Source: a virus. From it: a DNA stretch of 38,396 nucleotides. The stretch spans positions 1-38,396 of the IMG/VR virus record IMGVR_UViG_3300020411_000851. One strand, given 5' to 3'. The number at the start of each line of letters is the position of its first letter. The stretch's first letter is position 1. The translations under genes were made by a program, and so were the position numbers. Shown piece after piece: positions 19,701 to 29,800 of this stretch. The notes beneath the pieces were generated by a model. That model did not search any database, was not told the DNA's origin, and saw nothing but the letters and a program-made list of their open reading frames with translations.

Positions 19701-21871
19701 AATTTACCAGATAATGTTGTAACAAATAAAATATTTCCTGTACTGTATACACCAGATGCAGTTCCTTCTACAACACCATATGCTCCACTCTCTACACCAA
19801 AGACATATTTACCCTCATCAAATGCTTTATCATCAATATCTTTACTAGGAGTCTTTTCTAAGATAAGTTTAGTGAAGAATTGAGGATCAAAATAAGATAA
19901 TCCAAATGTCGCATTATATGCACTGGTTCCTGCAGCAAGGCGACCTCTAGAAAGAACTATATCTGAATCTGAATTAAAACCAGAACCTCTTTGCTTTAAG
20001 AAGAAGTTATTAGGTTTTACCTTACCAATAATAGGAGTAATTACATTTTGATAATCTACAATATGTCCAAATGGAGTTCCACCTGAAGCAGCATCAGATT
20101 CTGTTAAATAAATTTCTCTTTTAAACTCACTATTTTTAACATCATAATCAATCAATAATGTATCAAGTTCATCCTTATTACCATATACAGTTAGCTCTAA
20201 GAATTGAACAGATTCAGCTGGATTGATAAGTGGTTTGTTTGTGGTAGCATATGAAAGAGTTTTAAAAGAAATTATAGTCTCTGGTGCAGCAGACTCTCCT
20301 GGAGCAGGCTCAGCAGCAGTATATTTTTTAATATAATATAATTCACCGTATGTAGTTTGAAATGATGAATCTGTTACAGTTCCAATTTGAGCAGTTGGAT
20401 GTGAAACTTGTATTGTGATAGTTTTAATACCATCATTTGCAGAGAAGAATTTTCCTCTTCTACTAATTGTCTGTCTATGATCAGTTGTTAGTTCTGTATT
20501 GTTTAAACCAATAGATCCATCATTAAATGTAGAATATAAAAATACATCAGGATAAGCAGTTAGCTCAGATCCTTCTTTATTCAAAGGAACACTACCATAC
20601 ACATTAGTAATACTGTAGGAAGTAAGACCTCTTGATTTGAGAGTTACATTATCAGAAGAAAGACTTTCTCTAGCTTTGTTAATTTCTAGATACTTGGTTT
20701 CTTTATTAACAATCTCATAACCCTTAATATATGCTTTACCAGGACCAATACTTGCAACCATTTTCTTAGCTGCGTCAGAAGCACTTTGTCCATTATAAAA
20801 ACCAAATTCATCTACAGCATATAAACCTTTGTTGTTATCTTTTTGTGCCCATTCTCTAATATCAATTGAAAAGTTATCAACAACGTAATTACCAGATTCA
20901 TCAAATGTTCTACGTGCTAGAGTTTGTTCTAAAACACTAAAGTCTGTAGTAGAAATCTTACTTTGTACTTGTCCTCTAGAAACAGTAAGAAGTTGAATAA
21001 AGTTTTTATCAGTTATTGCATTTAAAGGAAACTCTTTTAAAGATAAAGAGATTTTTAATCTATGTCCACCAGGTGCAGTATAGTTAGATGATCCTATTGC
21101 ATTATCATATAATGATGGATCCTCCTCTGGAGTGACAATTTCTTCTTTAATTGTAAAACCAATCTTTGCAGATGGTTTATCATAATACTCGTCAATAACT
21201 AATAATTCTTGATTACAACGAACAAAGTAACCATTAACAAAGTAAATACCTTCTTCTACTTTAATAGCAGAACCAAATCCCATAGCAGAACTTTCTAATG
21301 AAGTTACTTCACCTGTATCAGGATTTGTTACTTGAATACTTGTAGGGAGAACACTACCATCTGTACCAACAACTAAAAGTGGTGTATTAACACCATCAAC
21401 AACTTCTAGAGTTTCACCTTGACGGAAGGTTGGTTCTGTATTTGAACTACCACTATTAATGTAATTAACATACAATGTATCAGCGGTAGATTCTGTTGCT
21501 AAAGTTGTTGCGAGAATAGTAGCTTTGACACCAGAAGTTAAACCAACCAGTTGTTGACCGATTAGTTGTGAAATATCATATTTCTTATAAACAATATCGT
21601 CTCCTTCCGAGACAGCAACCTCAGAAACAGACGATAATTTTACGTAATCTAATTTTGTATTAAGACCTACCTCACCAGGTATAACAAGTTCGCCTTGTTT
21701 AAAAGCATACTTACCAAAAGATTCAACCTGATTCTGTAGAATAGATTGAACCTGTGTTAATTCTCTGCCTTGAATAGAGTAACCAGGACGGAAAAGAATT
21801 TTATAGAAATTCTTGTTCGCATCAAAGTCCTCGTAGTAAGGGCTTACATTTAAGTTAGTCTTCTGAGGCAT
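13739..21871 (-). CDS. Giant baseplate/virion protein with DUF4815-like N-terminus (2710 aa)
   Basis: The N-terminus (NVSPYYEDFDANKNFYKILF, then GRELTQVQSILQNQVE) matches the DUF4815-type start of marine T4-like phage structural proteins, and the first 450 or so residues look like that domain. A helical segment near residues 1374-1405 (KLEKRIERLEYYTTLSILEQ) could be a coiled coil. Gly-Tyr beta repeats occur at about 1965-2035 (for example GFGYTEAPSVVVKG). The C-terminal part ends in PKIQDIRAVAAF after a beta-rich region. A good ribosome site (GGCGGAG) ends four bases before ATG 21871. Its place after gp8 suggests the wedge periphery or fibre connector roles that T4 gives to gp9 and gp10, but I see no direct similarity to those, so no symbol is given. 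It is several times longer than T4 gp10. Confidence 0.85.
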   Translation of the reverse strand: MPQKTNLNVSPYYEDFDANKNFYKILFRPGYSIQGRELTQVQSILQNQVESFGKYAFKQGELVIPGEVGLNTKLDYVKLSSVSEVAVSEGDDIVYKKYDISQLIGQQLVGLTSGVKATILATTLATESTADTLYVNYINSGSSNTEPTFRQGETLEVVDGVNTPLLVVGTDGSVLPTSIQVTNPDTGEVTSLESSAMGFGSAIKVEEGIYFVNGYFVRCNQELLVIDEYYDKPSAKIGFTIKEEIVTPEEDPSLYDNAIGSSNYTAPGGHRLKISLSLKEFPLNAITDKNFIQLLTVSRGQVQSKISTTDFSVLEQTLARRTFDESGNYVVDNFSIDIREWAQKDNNKGLYAVDEFGFYNGQSASDAAKKMVASIGPGKAYIKGYEIVNKETKYLEINKARESLSSDNVTLKSRGLTSYSITNVYGSVPLNKEGSELTAYPDVFLYSTFNDGSIGLNNTELTTDHRQTISRRGKFFSANDGIKTITIQVSHPTAQIGTVTDSSFQTTYGELYYIKKYTAAEPAPGESAAPETIISFKTLSYATTNKPLINPAESVQFLELTVYGNKDELDTLLIDYDVKNSEFKREIYLTESDAASGGTPFGHIVDYQNVITPIIGKVKPNNFFLKQRGSGFNSDSDIVLSRGRLAAGTSAYNATFGLSYFDPQFFTKLILEKTPSKDIDDKAFDEGKYVFGVESGAYGVVEGTASGVYSTGNILFVTTLSGKFLSGETIRDEGGTTVRIAKDNTISHFVIPNRGLGYSTTAPVTLLINGLEYDNSKIELEIPEAGYIYKASIINRSSVNVEYAQPPAVTAKNPDGAGAPSAAASIVPVLFRNTVTTYTPQNVKSLACSYGSANANTFSADVVVDSQKYSEIKAVTNYTFIGSKGSVFLESSSFSADASNAVQQGDLIQLSDDDNNIVRAFVQYATQQEGSYKSRIYLDTALPGTVTNASIVRLRPKVDNSTSGTLLFSTGSKQVSQISAGGDDTKIKYFFRKDFVTTASAGGGIITFAAQLPFGTQRFASYSEENVMITVIDPGDAPDIVKGDIIYLTEDNVEISSSTDTASGLTSGSISLQLPSTYFGTIPNNGTYPKLKLTATLEVENAKPRLKTVVKNKRITVSSAGDRVVPLRGTDYDSDAVEILSYSDAYKLRYVYEGTSSQAPEIDTAGNLISGTDVTSRYTFDDGQRDTIYDVSRIVLKPGFEETTGQLVIAFDYFEHSQGDFCTIDSYLHEAGVPEDEIPTFNSSVLGITELKDVIDFRPKVDSTAIIPGFLDTSILERTQGSFAGSGAIIASSPAPDRNLEYTFSFSQKQYLDRIDGIFLDQKGNFVVKEGNSSLNPTKPDLIEDAVPLFYAFIPAFTKTSKDVRITPVDNRRYTMKDIGKLEKRIERLEYYTTLSILEQQALNMQVKDDIGLDRFKCGFFVDNFEAHRVGNLKSLDYRCGIDSQQSVLRPQSKEDSVNLVEVNTREDQRAVSGYKKTNNMVTLPYSPLSLLGNSFASGKLNPNPFVVLQYVGDSDISPAIDQWYDQNEEPVVVDTNTDLFNIFLAKENVKESFSSLYNSFVINWVGTSSSFTSINSLGGVNSQIASTSVTSASVGSSSNISPQNNEVGKGVQTKTVGDNIVSTSLAFYARSLPIKFKIGRMKPNTKIYVFLEGRDISRWVNPDLRYTGIAGNSLSAFNGEINTDEYGNASGLIIVPAGKPPTENTTWTGDIDTVSYDTDGQELNFTTGELTFRFTSSATNESKLGVDSYTEVKYYATGILPENPSSIVSTKPSIFKSNEGVQFISSNTDNPIRPNPLAQTFKVENLEGGCFVTGVDLYFNKKSTNVPVKTYITNVDAEKPAKNIVPGSEKTLSPNTFLKCAASGNMAVYKGESVTGASSAASGPILKVFDKNNVELVATASGKYSLTNEQVYTVVLSNHNGKSFLPNEDLIIPSVTLANATDGTDFILSIVKDSGKLSDIRITNPGQNYDSAILTIESPQLPGGSTATARIEVSGGKIYNTEISLSGFGYTEAPSVVVKGVGNGASGCEIQTFIDIDTPAVRMGVAIDQVGVTESTTPTHFAFDYPVYLQNDTEYALVIETDSIDYELWSSKLGETDIATSTVITTQPSLGSVYRSQNTESWTEDNFEDLKFTMYRAEFNTARPAELLVKNESLGYELLDEDPFQTNANANTNSTSKLFKNNNSIIKVNHRDHGFETAGNSYVFYRTALETGGITSSILNNTLFQVSNSGIDSYNIVSSSQAAGNSIGGGSSVYASTNRKYETLYPQVSYLSFTGTNLSTEVKTTNVVPVDSTTTNFTSYSQAEYEKTFLNEPHYFTNQKFIASDINETLNGLSQSLTYKMTLSSTVSHLSPIIDLSSATVKTVSNRIENATGQEDRFGRRDQIIEFYPVYQFNLAGNGGTDIQEDQIINGNTTKTTGTIARVVGQVVYVRVKTSQFFQKGETVTLGKQLGLTNVTVDSNPSLVSATIADAATIVARNPSKLLQTYDNVITGKATIWNSETQKLTLRVDVNPINDNYTDRIIDSALYTRNAETGDQIADIFRVGDFVKYPNQPDEESKYLEVGKVTYTDGVDFVGEDTSKNGSAVAKYVTKEVSITSPATAIDVHLLANVKDISNLEVFYKFKKASSQENFDDIDWVYFNEKGEPDTYEIATSENTISGIVEKQSAYQDLKYTVSNLPEYSSFSIKIVMKGVDPAYVPKIQDIRAVAAF

Positions 21872-21875
21872 CGTA

Positions 21876-21882
21876 CTCCGCC
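21876..21882 (-). promoter_or_regulatory. Strong ribosome-binding site (2710-aa gene)
   Basis: GGCGGAG on the minus strand, then four bases (TACG), then ATG 21871. It is one of only two clear Shine-Dalgarno sites in the window and supports this start. Confidence 0.65.
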
Positions 21883-21885
21883 AAT

Positions 21886-21897
21886 AATACTAGTATT
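21886..21897 (-). promoter_or_regulatory. 12-base perfect palindrome in the mRNA leader
   Basis: AATACTAGTATT reads the same on both strands. It lies between the late-promoter-like box at 21908-21915 and the ribosome site at 21876-21882, so it would sit close to the 5' end of the transcript. It could be a small stabilising hairpin or a dyad site. It is AT-rich and lacks a following T run, so it is not an intrinsic terminator. Confidence 0.35.
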
Positions 21898-21907
21898 CTC
21901 GTTAAAG

Positions 21908-21915
21908 TATTTAGC
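21908..21915 (-). promoter_or_regulatory. T4-late-type promoter box GCTAAATA (2710-aa gene)
   Basis: The minus strand reads GCTAAATA in the 59-base gap after gp8, 36 bases before ATG 21871. The sequence is identical to the boxes before the giant fibre gene and gp25, and the spacing nearly equals that of the fibre gene (35) and gp8 (37). Confidence 0.55.
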
Positions 21916-21930
21916 AGAGATCCGAGGATG

Positions 21931-23745
21931 TTAGAACTCAATAACTAGTTTGATATCTTCAATTTGGTCTGGAGCACGAGTAATTAGTCTTCTGTTCTCA
22001 ACGTAAATCACGTTTCCAGAGTTATTTTCGATCTCTGGGTTAGCTAGACCACTTGCGAAAGTGACACCTAGTAGTGCTTGACTATAAGAAGTATCAACGT
22101 TACCAGAAGCAGTAGAAGTCTCACCACTAATAGCATTAGAACCATTAGACTCAAATGCTCTTACAACACCTTGATCGGTGTGTGCATCAGATGTTTGGAT
22201 ATACTTAAGAACTCCAGCAGTTGTAGAACCACTATCAAGTGTCCAAGAAACAACTGTACCTTCTGCAGTACCACCAGTTACAGTCTGAGTAATCTTCTCA
22301 TCAACAGAGAAGTCTGCAGAAGCACCAGTAATCTTAACTGCTTTCAATCCAGATAATGTGTCAGCAGTTGCGAAAGTTGTTGTGCCGTAGTTATAAGGAT
22401 CAGAAACAATACCAATTCTACGGAAATCGTTGTCTACAGGGAAGTCACCTTGACCTTCAGAATAGGTTAAGCGAATGTTTGTCATAACACGCTTACCATT
22501 TAATTCTGTCTCGTGATCAGAACCATGTCCACCAGCAGAAGGAAGAACAATTTCAATAGCACCAACAGCAGATCCACCAGTTGCGACTGCACTGCTTAGA
22601 CCAGCATCAGAGAAGAGATTACCATTAGAAAATAGAACATTAGCATAAGTGTAACCTGATCCACGAGCTTGAATCTCAGCAGATGTAATTGCACCAGAAC
22701 CGTTTGTTACAAACTTAACAATTCCATTAGATCCATCACCCTTAATAGATGTGTATAGAGTCTGTGATGCAGGAAGACCTGAACCAGCGTTCTCAATCAA
22801 AGCAACATCACAAGCACCAGGAGTAGCAAGAGCTACAACTGCTTGTCTAGAAGTGTTGTTAGAAAGAACGATTGGCATGAAGTCAGAAGAAAGGAACTTC
22901 AGAACATCATCAGTTGGGATGGTATACATATACTTCCAAATGTATCCAGCACCAGTGCTTTCTGTATAAAGACCTGTAGCAGAAGCATAGTTACCACCTG
23001 CTGTAGATGGTTCCTCAGTTGCGTTCTGACCAGTTGTGTTAGAAGGATTCTCTCCGTTATACAAACACTTAAATACTTCGTATGAGGAGTTCATTACATA
23101 GAACTTAGCATCTGCAATGCTTGAAGCACCTGTTGCAGTTTGCTTACCAATTTGACCACCGCCACCTGGTGTAGCAGAATAGTCAGGTTTCCACATGTCA
23201 AACTTAGGGTTAGCTACTAAGTCCCAGTTGTAACGACGAATAACTGTTCTAGCAAATGAATCTGTGATACGCTTTGCAGCAATCATTTCGTCATAAAGAC
23301 CATACTTCTCTGTTTGGTTATCAAGAGGAAGTGGTGGAACATCTTCTGTAGCGTAACGATATACACCAGAAACTGCTGTGGCACCTGTGTCAGATCCTCC
23401 AGCACCGCCGCTTCTACCCTTAAGAGCAGAACCAAGAGGAGGAGCAGAGTTAACACCGTTGCTACCAAAAACGTCGGTCAAAAGAAGGGCACTATCATAA
23501 ACTGCAGCAACTGTGGCACGGAAAGCGGTGGAACCATATGTTCCAATGTACACTTCGTTGCCAACTACGAACGCTGTGGAATTTTGCGTATGAATCTCTA
23601 AGTACCCTTTCCATGGTTGTGGACGTCCCACAAAGAAGTACATCCTAGAGCGTTCCGCACTAGTGTCATTGGGACCTTCAGTGAGAGATTCTAAAAATTG
23701 TTTAGCATTGAATATCCTAAACTTATCAGAGATAATAGCAGCCAT
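21931..23745 (-). CDS. gp8: Baseplate wedge subunit, gp8-position protein (604 aa)
   Basis: The start MAAIISDKFRIFNAKQFLES and the end VENRRLITRAPDQIEDIKLV match the protein usually labelled gp8 in marine T4-like phages, as I recall. It is 604 residues against 334 for T4 gp8. The extra length includes a Gly-Ser-Gly-Tyr beta repeat (ARGSGYTYANVLFSNG, about residues 360-375) of the kind found in the neighbouring giants. In T4, gp8 joins gp10, gp7, gp6, gp53 and gp25 in each baseplate wedge. It follows the gp7-position gene and has its own late-promoter-like cluster 37 bases before ATG 23745. The family call is good; assignment to gp8 rests on position and recalled annotation rather than visible similarity to the T4 protein. 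Confidence 0.75.
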   Translation of the reverse strand: MAAIISDKFRIFNAKQFLESLTEGPNDTSAERSRMYFFVGRPQPWKGYLEIHTQNSTAFVVGNEVYIGTYGSTAFRATVAAVYDSALLLTDVFGSNGVNSAPPLGSALKGRSGGAGGSDTGATAVSGVYRYATEDVPPLPLDNQTEKYGLYDEMIAAKRITDSFARTVIRRYNWDLVANPKFDMWKPDYSATPGGGGQIGKQTATGASSIADAKFYVMNSSYEVFKCLYNGENPSNTTGQNATEEPSTAGGNYASATGLYTESTGAGYIWKYMYTIPTDDVLKFLSSDFMPIVLSNNTSRQAVVALATPGACDVALIENAGSGLPASQTLYTSIKGDGSNGIVKFVTNGSGAITSAEIQARGSGYTYANVLFSNGNLFSDAGLSSAVATGGSAVGAIEIVLPSAGGHGSDHETELNGKRVMTNIRLTYSEGQGDFPVDNDFRRIGIVSDPYNYGTTTFATADTLSGLKAVKITGASADFSVDEKITQTVTGGTAEGTVVSWTLDSGSTTAGVLKYIQTSDAHTDQGVVRAFESNGSNAISGETSTASGNVDTSYSQALLGVTFASGLANPEIENNSGNVIYVENRRLITRAPDQIEDIKLVIEF

Positions 23746-23782
23746 TGTTTTTCTGTTCCGACGTAGTGTATGTGCCTTGAGT

Positions 23783-23808
23783 TATTTATATTTATAGCAA
23801 TATTTATC
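23783..23808 (-). promoter_or_regulatory. Three tandem T4-late-type promoter boxes (gp8)
   Basis: The minus strand holds GATAAATA (23801-23808) and two overlapping perfect TATAAATA boxes (23789-23796 and 23783-23790) within 26 bases. The first overlaps the TGA stop of the upstream giant gene. The last is 37 bases before ATG 23745. Two exact consensus copies make this the best promoter call in the window. Confidence 0.75.
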
Positions 23809-26800
23809 AAATTGCGAACGGAATCAACTCATCCCCGTTTGATATGGAGTTATTACCCCTTATAAGAGTGCATCCATCAAAAGTATTAGCAGTCTTAGAT
23901 GCATATTGAATTACTGATCCACTCGAAGTGAAGAAGTAACCAGAATCCGCAAAGTATGCAGTATTTAGCGCAGCTATACTGGTAGGTATTGTACCAGTAG
24001 TAGTTGTTGTTGTAACTGGTTGTTGATGCGAAGGAGGTGCAAGATTAAATTTATCACCAGAAGATGTATATTGTGAGTCTCTCCTCTTACTAAAGTCTTC
24101 AAGAGTCATACCACCATAAATGGTTGATACTTCTCCAATAGTCATACTGGACACTCCAACACCATCATCTAAGAAATAATCAAAGTGACCAATAGTGTGT
24201 CCAACGTTAGTAATCGCATAATTTCCAATATAACCACTAGTTACAGTAAACAATTGGTTTCTTATTACTTGTTCGTTTCCATTTCTTTGAGTAACATAAT
24301 ATTTATCTTCTGCTCCAGTAACCAGAGTTACACCAGGACCATTCCTTTGTCCAATAGGATCACTCAAGAATGCAATTTCTAGATATCTATCAACGACACC
24401 GCCTGGTGGAGGTGTAATAACAACTTCCGTAGCTTCTCTAGTTACGGACATTGCGGAAGCAGGAGAGATTTGTCTTTCTACTCTCCTTTCAAATCCACCA
24501 GCAGCAGATGATGCAGTTACCATGCTGACATCAGATTCAGATTCGATAGAAGCAATGCCACCGTATGCGACTGTTATATCTTCAATCTGTCTTAGATATG
24601 CACCAGCAGACCAGAATTGTTCTGTGGTATTTTGATAACCTCTGATGATTTGTAAGAATCTATCAGGTAATTTCTTATTATAGAATATAATCTCATTACC
24701 AACTAGTATTCTTCCATTAACAGCAAACTTAGTAGTATCAGGAATGTAAACTTCAGTATCACCAATACCAAGATCAACATCAAGATATGCAGCATTCTCA
24801 AAGTAGTTGATATTGCTGATTGCATTATTAGGAATTTCAATCTGCTGAGTCTGTGTAATTACCTTAGAAACACTAGAAATAGTGTTAGCACTTATAATAT
24901 CCTGAATTTCTGCCTTGACATAAGATGCACTACCTTGGAGTCTTAGTACACCACCCTCTCCTTCAATCTCAACAGGTTGTGGTTCGATATAAACAATCTG
25001 AGCACCGCCAGGTTGTTCAACACCAATTGGCATATCAAATCCATTATCTACAATAGTAGATGTTGGTAATCCAGTAGCTCCAGTTTGAATTTCTGCTGTA
25101 AGATCGACATCACGATCAGATGACATCTGTACAGGTAAAGAACTAATACCAGTAATTGAAGTAAGACCAGCTTCATCAATTTCAGTAATGACTGATGAAC
25201 CAGTCATACCTCCACTTTGTACAAATGGATTAACACCTATATTGATTAATGAAACACCAATATCTCTTTCTTTAAGAATATCAAATCTTCTGGTTGTAAT
25301 AACCCTAGGTGCTGTAGTATAACCAGAACCACCAGTAATTAAATCAACACTAATTACTTGACCTTTGCTTACTAGAACATTAGCTCTAGCACCACCACCA
25401 TTGCCATCTAGTGTCTCAAATTTGAGTATAGGTGGTGTAAAGTATTGGTATGCAGTTGGTTGTGTTAGTGGATCATAACTACGTTGGTTCCATGTTAGTT
25501 TAGTAACAGATCCATTCTCAATAGTGGCGACTACTGAGAGACCCTCTCCTCTCGTGATTCCAGTATAAGTCTCAATTGAGACTGTACCAAAGATATCATC
25601 AGATGTTTGTTCGTTGGGTCTTCCATCTTTACTTGTTGCCTCAGTAGGAAGTCTCTTAACTTTCCTAAATCCTTCTTCTCCCTCTACTCTGATGTTATCT
25701 CCATTTGCAAGATATACAAATGGTGGTTTGTAAGTTCTACCATAGAAAGTTCCAGACCATAATGCATTATCATCTTTTAATAGTTTTCTACCTGTTTCGT
25801 CTTTTTTGAATGTAAGTGTTTGATTGGTAATATCTCCATCAGCAATTACATTTGTTCGATCATAAAATCCTTTAACACTAAAAGTAAAGTCTAAATCGCT
25901 TTCTATGACAGGGTTATGACACTTAAGTTCAAAGACAACATTATTTCCAGTTCTAATTGCATTTTTAAGTTCACCAATAAGATTTCTAGTCCCATTAGCT
26001 CTTTCTTGCCAACAATGAATAGGTTTACCAATTCCATCACCCATCCAAGTATATCCTAATAGATCATCTAAAATAGGTGTAGCAGCAGTGAATGAGAATG
26101 TACCTTGTGCAAAATATGAATCAGGAGCAAAATCATATATGTTCAGAACCTGACCAACATCTCTACCATAAAGATACCTAATATCAACATTATGTTCTTT
26201 ATTAATAGGTTTAGTAAAGGTAATATTAGGACCAGATACAGTATATGATTTTCCTTTTACTTGTAGAATGCCATCTAGGAAAACATACATACTATCTTCA
26301 GATTCAATGTTCTGAACTGTGTAGTCTAATACATCAAGAATTAAGAATGGTCCATTTCTAACACCATCAACTAAATCATAATCAATAGTAAGTCTCTTAT
26401 AGTTACCTACACCAATACCTACAACTTTCTCTACAGCAGTTGGTTCACCAACAGTCTTAGCACCTAAATCTTGATCCCATATAGGAGCTACATCAAATTT
26501 AACCTTATTAGGAATAACAGATCTATCAATCCAATATGCATCTCTTAAAGGATAATCTTCTGTAAACTTAGGTCTTTGTAATACTGCATTAATAGTCAAG
26601 AATAAATCTTCATCCTCCTCTGTATCAACTTCTGTATTATCGTCCCAATATAATTCAAATTCTTTATTTTCACCATCAACATAGTCTGGAAGAGATCTTG
26701 TTACAGATTCTTCTCTAATAACATCGTCTAAGTTATCAAACAATGAATTCATTGCAGAAATTACAGTAGCACATTCTTGTGCAGGAAGTAAAGGATCTCC

Positions 26801-29800
26801 AAGAATATTATAGTTAGAGTAAGTAGTATCTTGTGTCCAATTACCAGACTTATTAGGATTCTGTTTTGTCTTCTCTATAAGACCTTTACCCTCTGTTAAA
26901 ATAGTAGTAACAATGTCGTGATAGGTATTAAGTGTACTTTGTACTTCTGCACATACAGGAGTAATAGAATCAATTAAAACATTAGGATCTGTACCTGGCA
27001 ACTGATTTCTCATTGCCTGTACCATTAAATCTTTAGCATAGCTAAATGTCGCAATTGTCTCAGTTAGAGAATCTGTAATATAAGATAATTCTTCTCCATA
27101 AGGATATTCCTTACTCTTATAGTATAACTGTGCTGCTTCTAAAATTCTTTCATTACCACCAAACTTAAGTGAGTAAACATAAGCATCCAACATAAGACCA
27201 ATGTCTCTACCACACTTAGTTTCAATAGTTCCCCAATTAAGTGATGGATATGTTGTTTGTGCCCATGATAATGATTCTGTAATAATATGTGCTCTGTTTA
27301 GTGCAATTAGTTGTCCTGCTTTATAGAACATACCTTTGTTTAAACCACTCCAAGAGAATGATGCTTGTGAAGTACCAGAGAAAGATGAAGGTGTTGTGAC
27401 AGTTACACCAGGTGGCACAGTATAAGTATTTCCAGGAGCAACAGCACCAGTGCTAGTTGGTAAAGTACCAGTAGATGCTGTGCCACTTAGTAAAGTGGTT
27501 CCTACTGGAGCACCACCACCTCCACCAGAGTTAGCTAGTGCTGCATTGTTTAATGTGATCTCAGTATCACTATCAATAGATACAATCTTTGTTCCTGCAG
27601 GATATCCTCTACCAGAACTTACAAATAAACCAACAGCAAGATCTTTAGTGCTACTAACAGTCATTGTAGTAGACCCTTGGTTGTAAGTGATTCCTGTATC
27701 AATATAATCCCAATTTCTAATAGCAAGTTTTGCTAATCTAGTTACATATTCAAAAATATCAATAGATTTTGTTTTATTGTTTTGAATATAGAGATATTCA
27801 GAACTACTATTAAAGATAGCAGAATAATCAATTGTTTTTATATTTCCACCAAACCTTAGATCATGTTGATATGCATCTAAGATAAATCTAATATTTTCTT
27901 CGTAATCATCTTGTTTAGTTGCCCAATCTAGAGTAGGATGAGTTGCCTTACCATATCCAATAGTTTCATTAATAATGAAATCAACATTTCTTTCAATTTG
28001 ATTTGCAGCATCAATCCATACACCACCACGTTGGAAAATATTTCTTAATTTTCTAAGGTACTTTGTATTGTATTGTGCATCCTTAAATTGGAATACCTTA
28101 CCATAGAAAGTAACACCTTTATAAGAAGAACCAAATTTGGTTCCATCTCCTAATGGTGGAGCAGAGAATGTAATCTGATCACCAGAAATTGTATATGCAA
28201 CACCTGGTTCTTGAATTACACCATCTAAAGTGATAACAGTACCATATGTTGATGATAAAGTGAATGGATTACCACCAACTAATATTTGGAATTGTGTAGT
28301 TCCTTGTAATCTTCCATCCGTATCAATATATCCATCAAAAGGTGCTCCAAGAGATAATTCAAATGTGCGAACTTCGTTAAATAAGAACTCACTAGGAGCA
28401 GCAGTACCAAATGCTTTACGGATTCTCTGATTCTCAACTGTTTGTACACTTTGAGTAACAATTCTACTTGTATTCTCAACAGTGATTTTATTCTTCTCTG
28501 GATCCCATAATTGAATAACACTAAAGTGTGATGCCTTTGGAACTTCAACAGGCATCTCAGAACTTCCAGTAGCTTCTACATCTACTTGTCCAAATAACTT
28601 AAATCCTGCAGGGTGTGTTGTAGACTTAATTAAATCACGCCATTCCTCAATAGAAGTTTTAGATTTTACAACATAAGAATAATCTTGATAGAAGAAACTA
28701 TCTATAATCTTCTGATTAGATACACCCAACTTACCTCTATCAGATGTATAGTATCCTAAGTTATCATAGAAACTAGAAATCTCTTCTTGGAAGGTAGAAA
28801 CAAATACTTTGCTAACAACTGCATCTACAGGGAATCTCAAAGACTCAATAGAAACATTCTCTCTAATAATACCTTGTACATTTGCAAGCTTTAATAAATT
28901 AGAACCAAATCTCCAATCAGTAACAGTTGCTCTGAATACTTCTACACCATTAATTTTTTGAAGTACAGTTTCACCAATACTAAAGTTTCCATTGATGTTT
29001 TTAACAGCAACAATATAATTTGAACTAAACGTAGAAGATACAGTTTTATCTAAATGGAATGCTCCACCATTTGTAGTAAGATTAACACTCTTAGGAACAC
29101 CAATAGATGTACTCTCTGCATATGCTTCTACCTCACCTTCAACAATGATAATCTCAGGTGCAAATGTATATCCTTTACCAGGTTTATCTACAGTTATAGA
29201 AGCAATCTCTCCATCTCTAACTAGAATATTAAATCTAGCATCAGAACCATCACCATTAGTGATGAAGACTTTTGGATTTACATAATTAGAACCTTTTTTA
29301 GTAATCTCTACACCATTAATAGTTTTTGTTGCAATATCAAATTTTACTGTAGCTTCTGCTCTATAATTTGCAGTTGGATCAGCACCAACGATAACAGGAA
29401 CTTTCTTATAATTTAATCCTAAGTTTATTATTTGAGTGGTATTAATCTTACCGATAGCGAACTGACCAGTAGTAGTATAAGAAATGGATCCAGAACCATC
29501 CCAGAGAGGAGTCCTAGTAACATCATAAACAAAACGGTTTGACGTAACATAATTGAGTGTCTTGGTACCTTGTAAAGGATCTGTAATAATACTAAAATAT
29601 GCATTCTCGGAATCAACTACATTCTTCTTATCAAAATAATAGAAATTGGTAAAATCAGTTCCAATCTTTGTCTGATAGTTATTAACAGCTAATCTAGAAC
29701 CAAATCCAAACTTAACATCAGTAAATGAACCTGCGTTTCCAGGAAGAATAGTAGATTCTGTTTTCTCCGCAGTTATTAAGTTAAAGTTATTACTTGGACT

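Noticed and set aside
13739-21871. Naming the 2710-residue protein gp9, gp10 or gp12 of T4
   Set aside because: Gene order suggests such a role, but no specific sequence similarity to those T4 proteins could be seen.
14054-23601. Other plus-strand open frames (for example 14054-14353, 19271-19534, 23314-23601)
   Set aside because: All are antisense to long confirmed coding regions and have Ser/Asn/Cys-rich or repetitive translations typical of shadows of AT-rich beta-repeat genes.
24300-24307. GATAAATA match on the minus strand
   Set aside because: It lies deep inside the gp7-position gene with no gene start nearby, so it is probably chance in AT-rich coding DNA.
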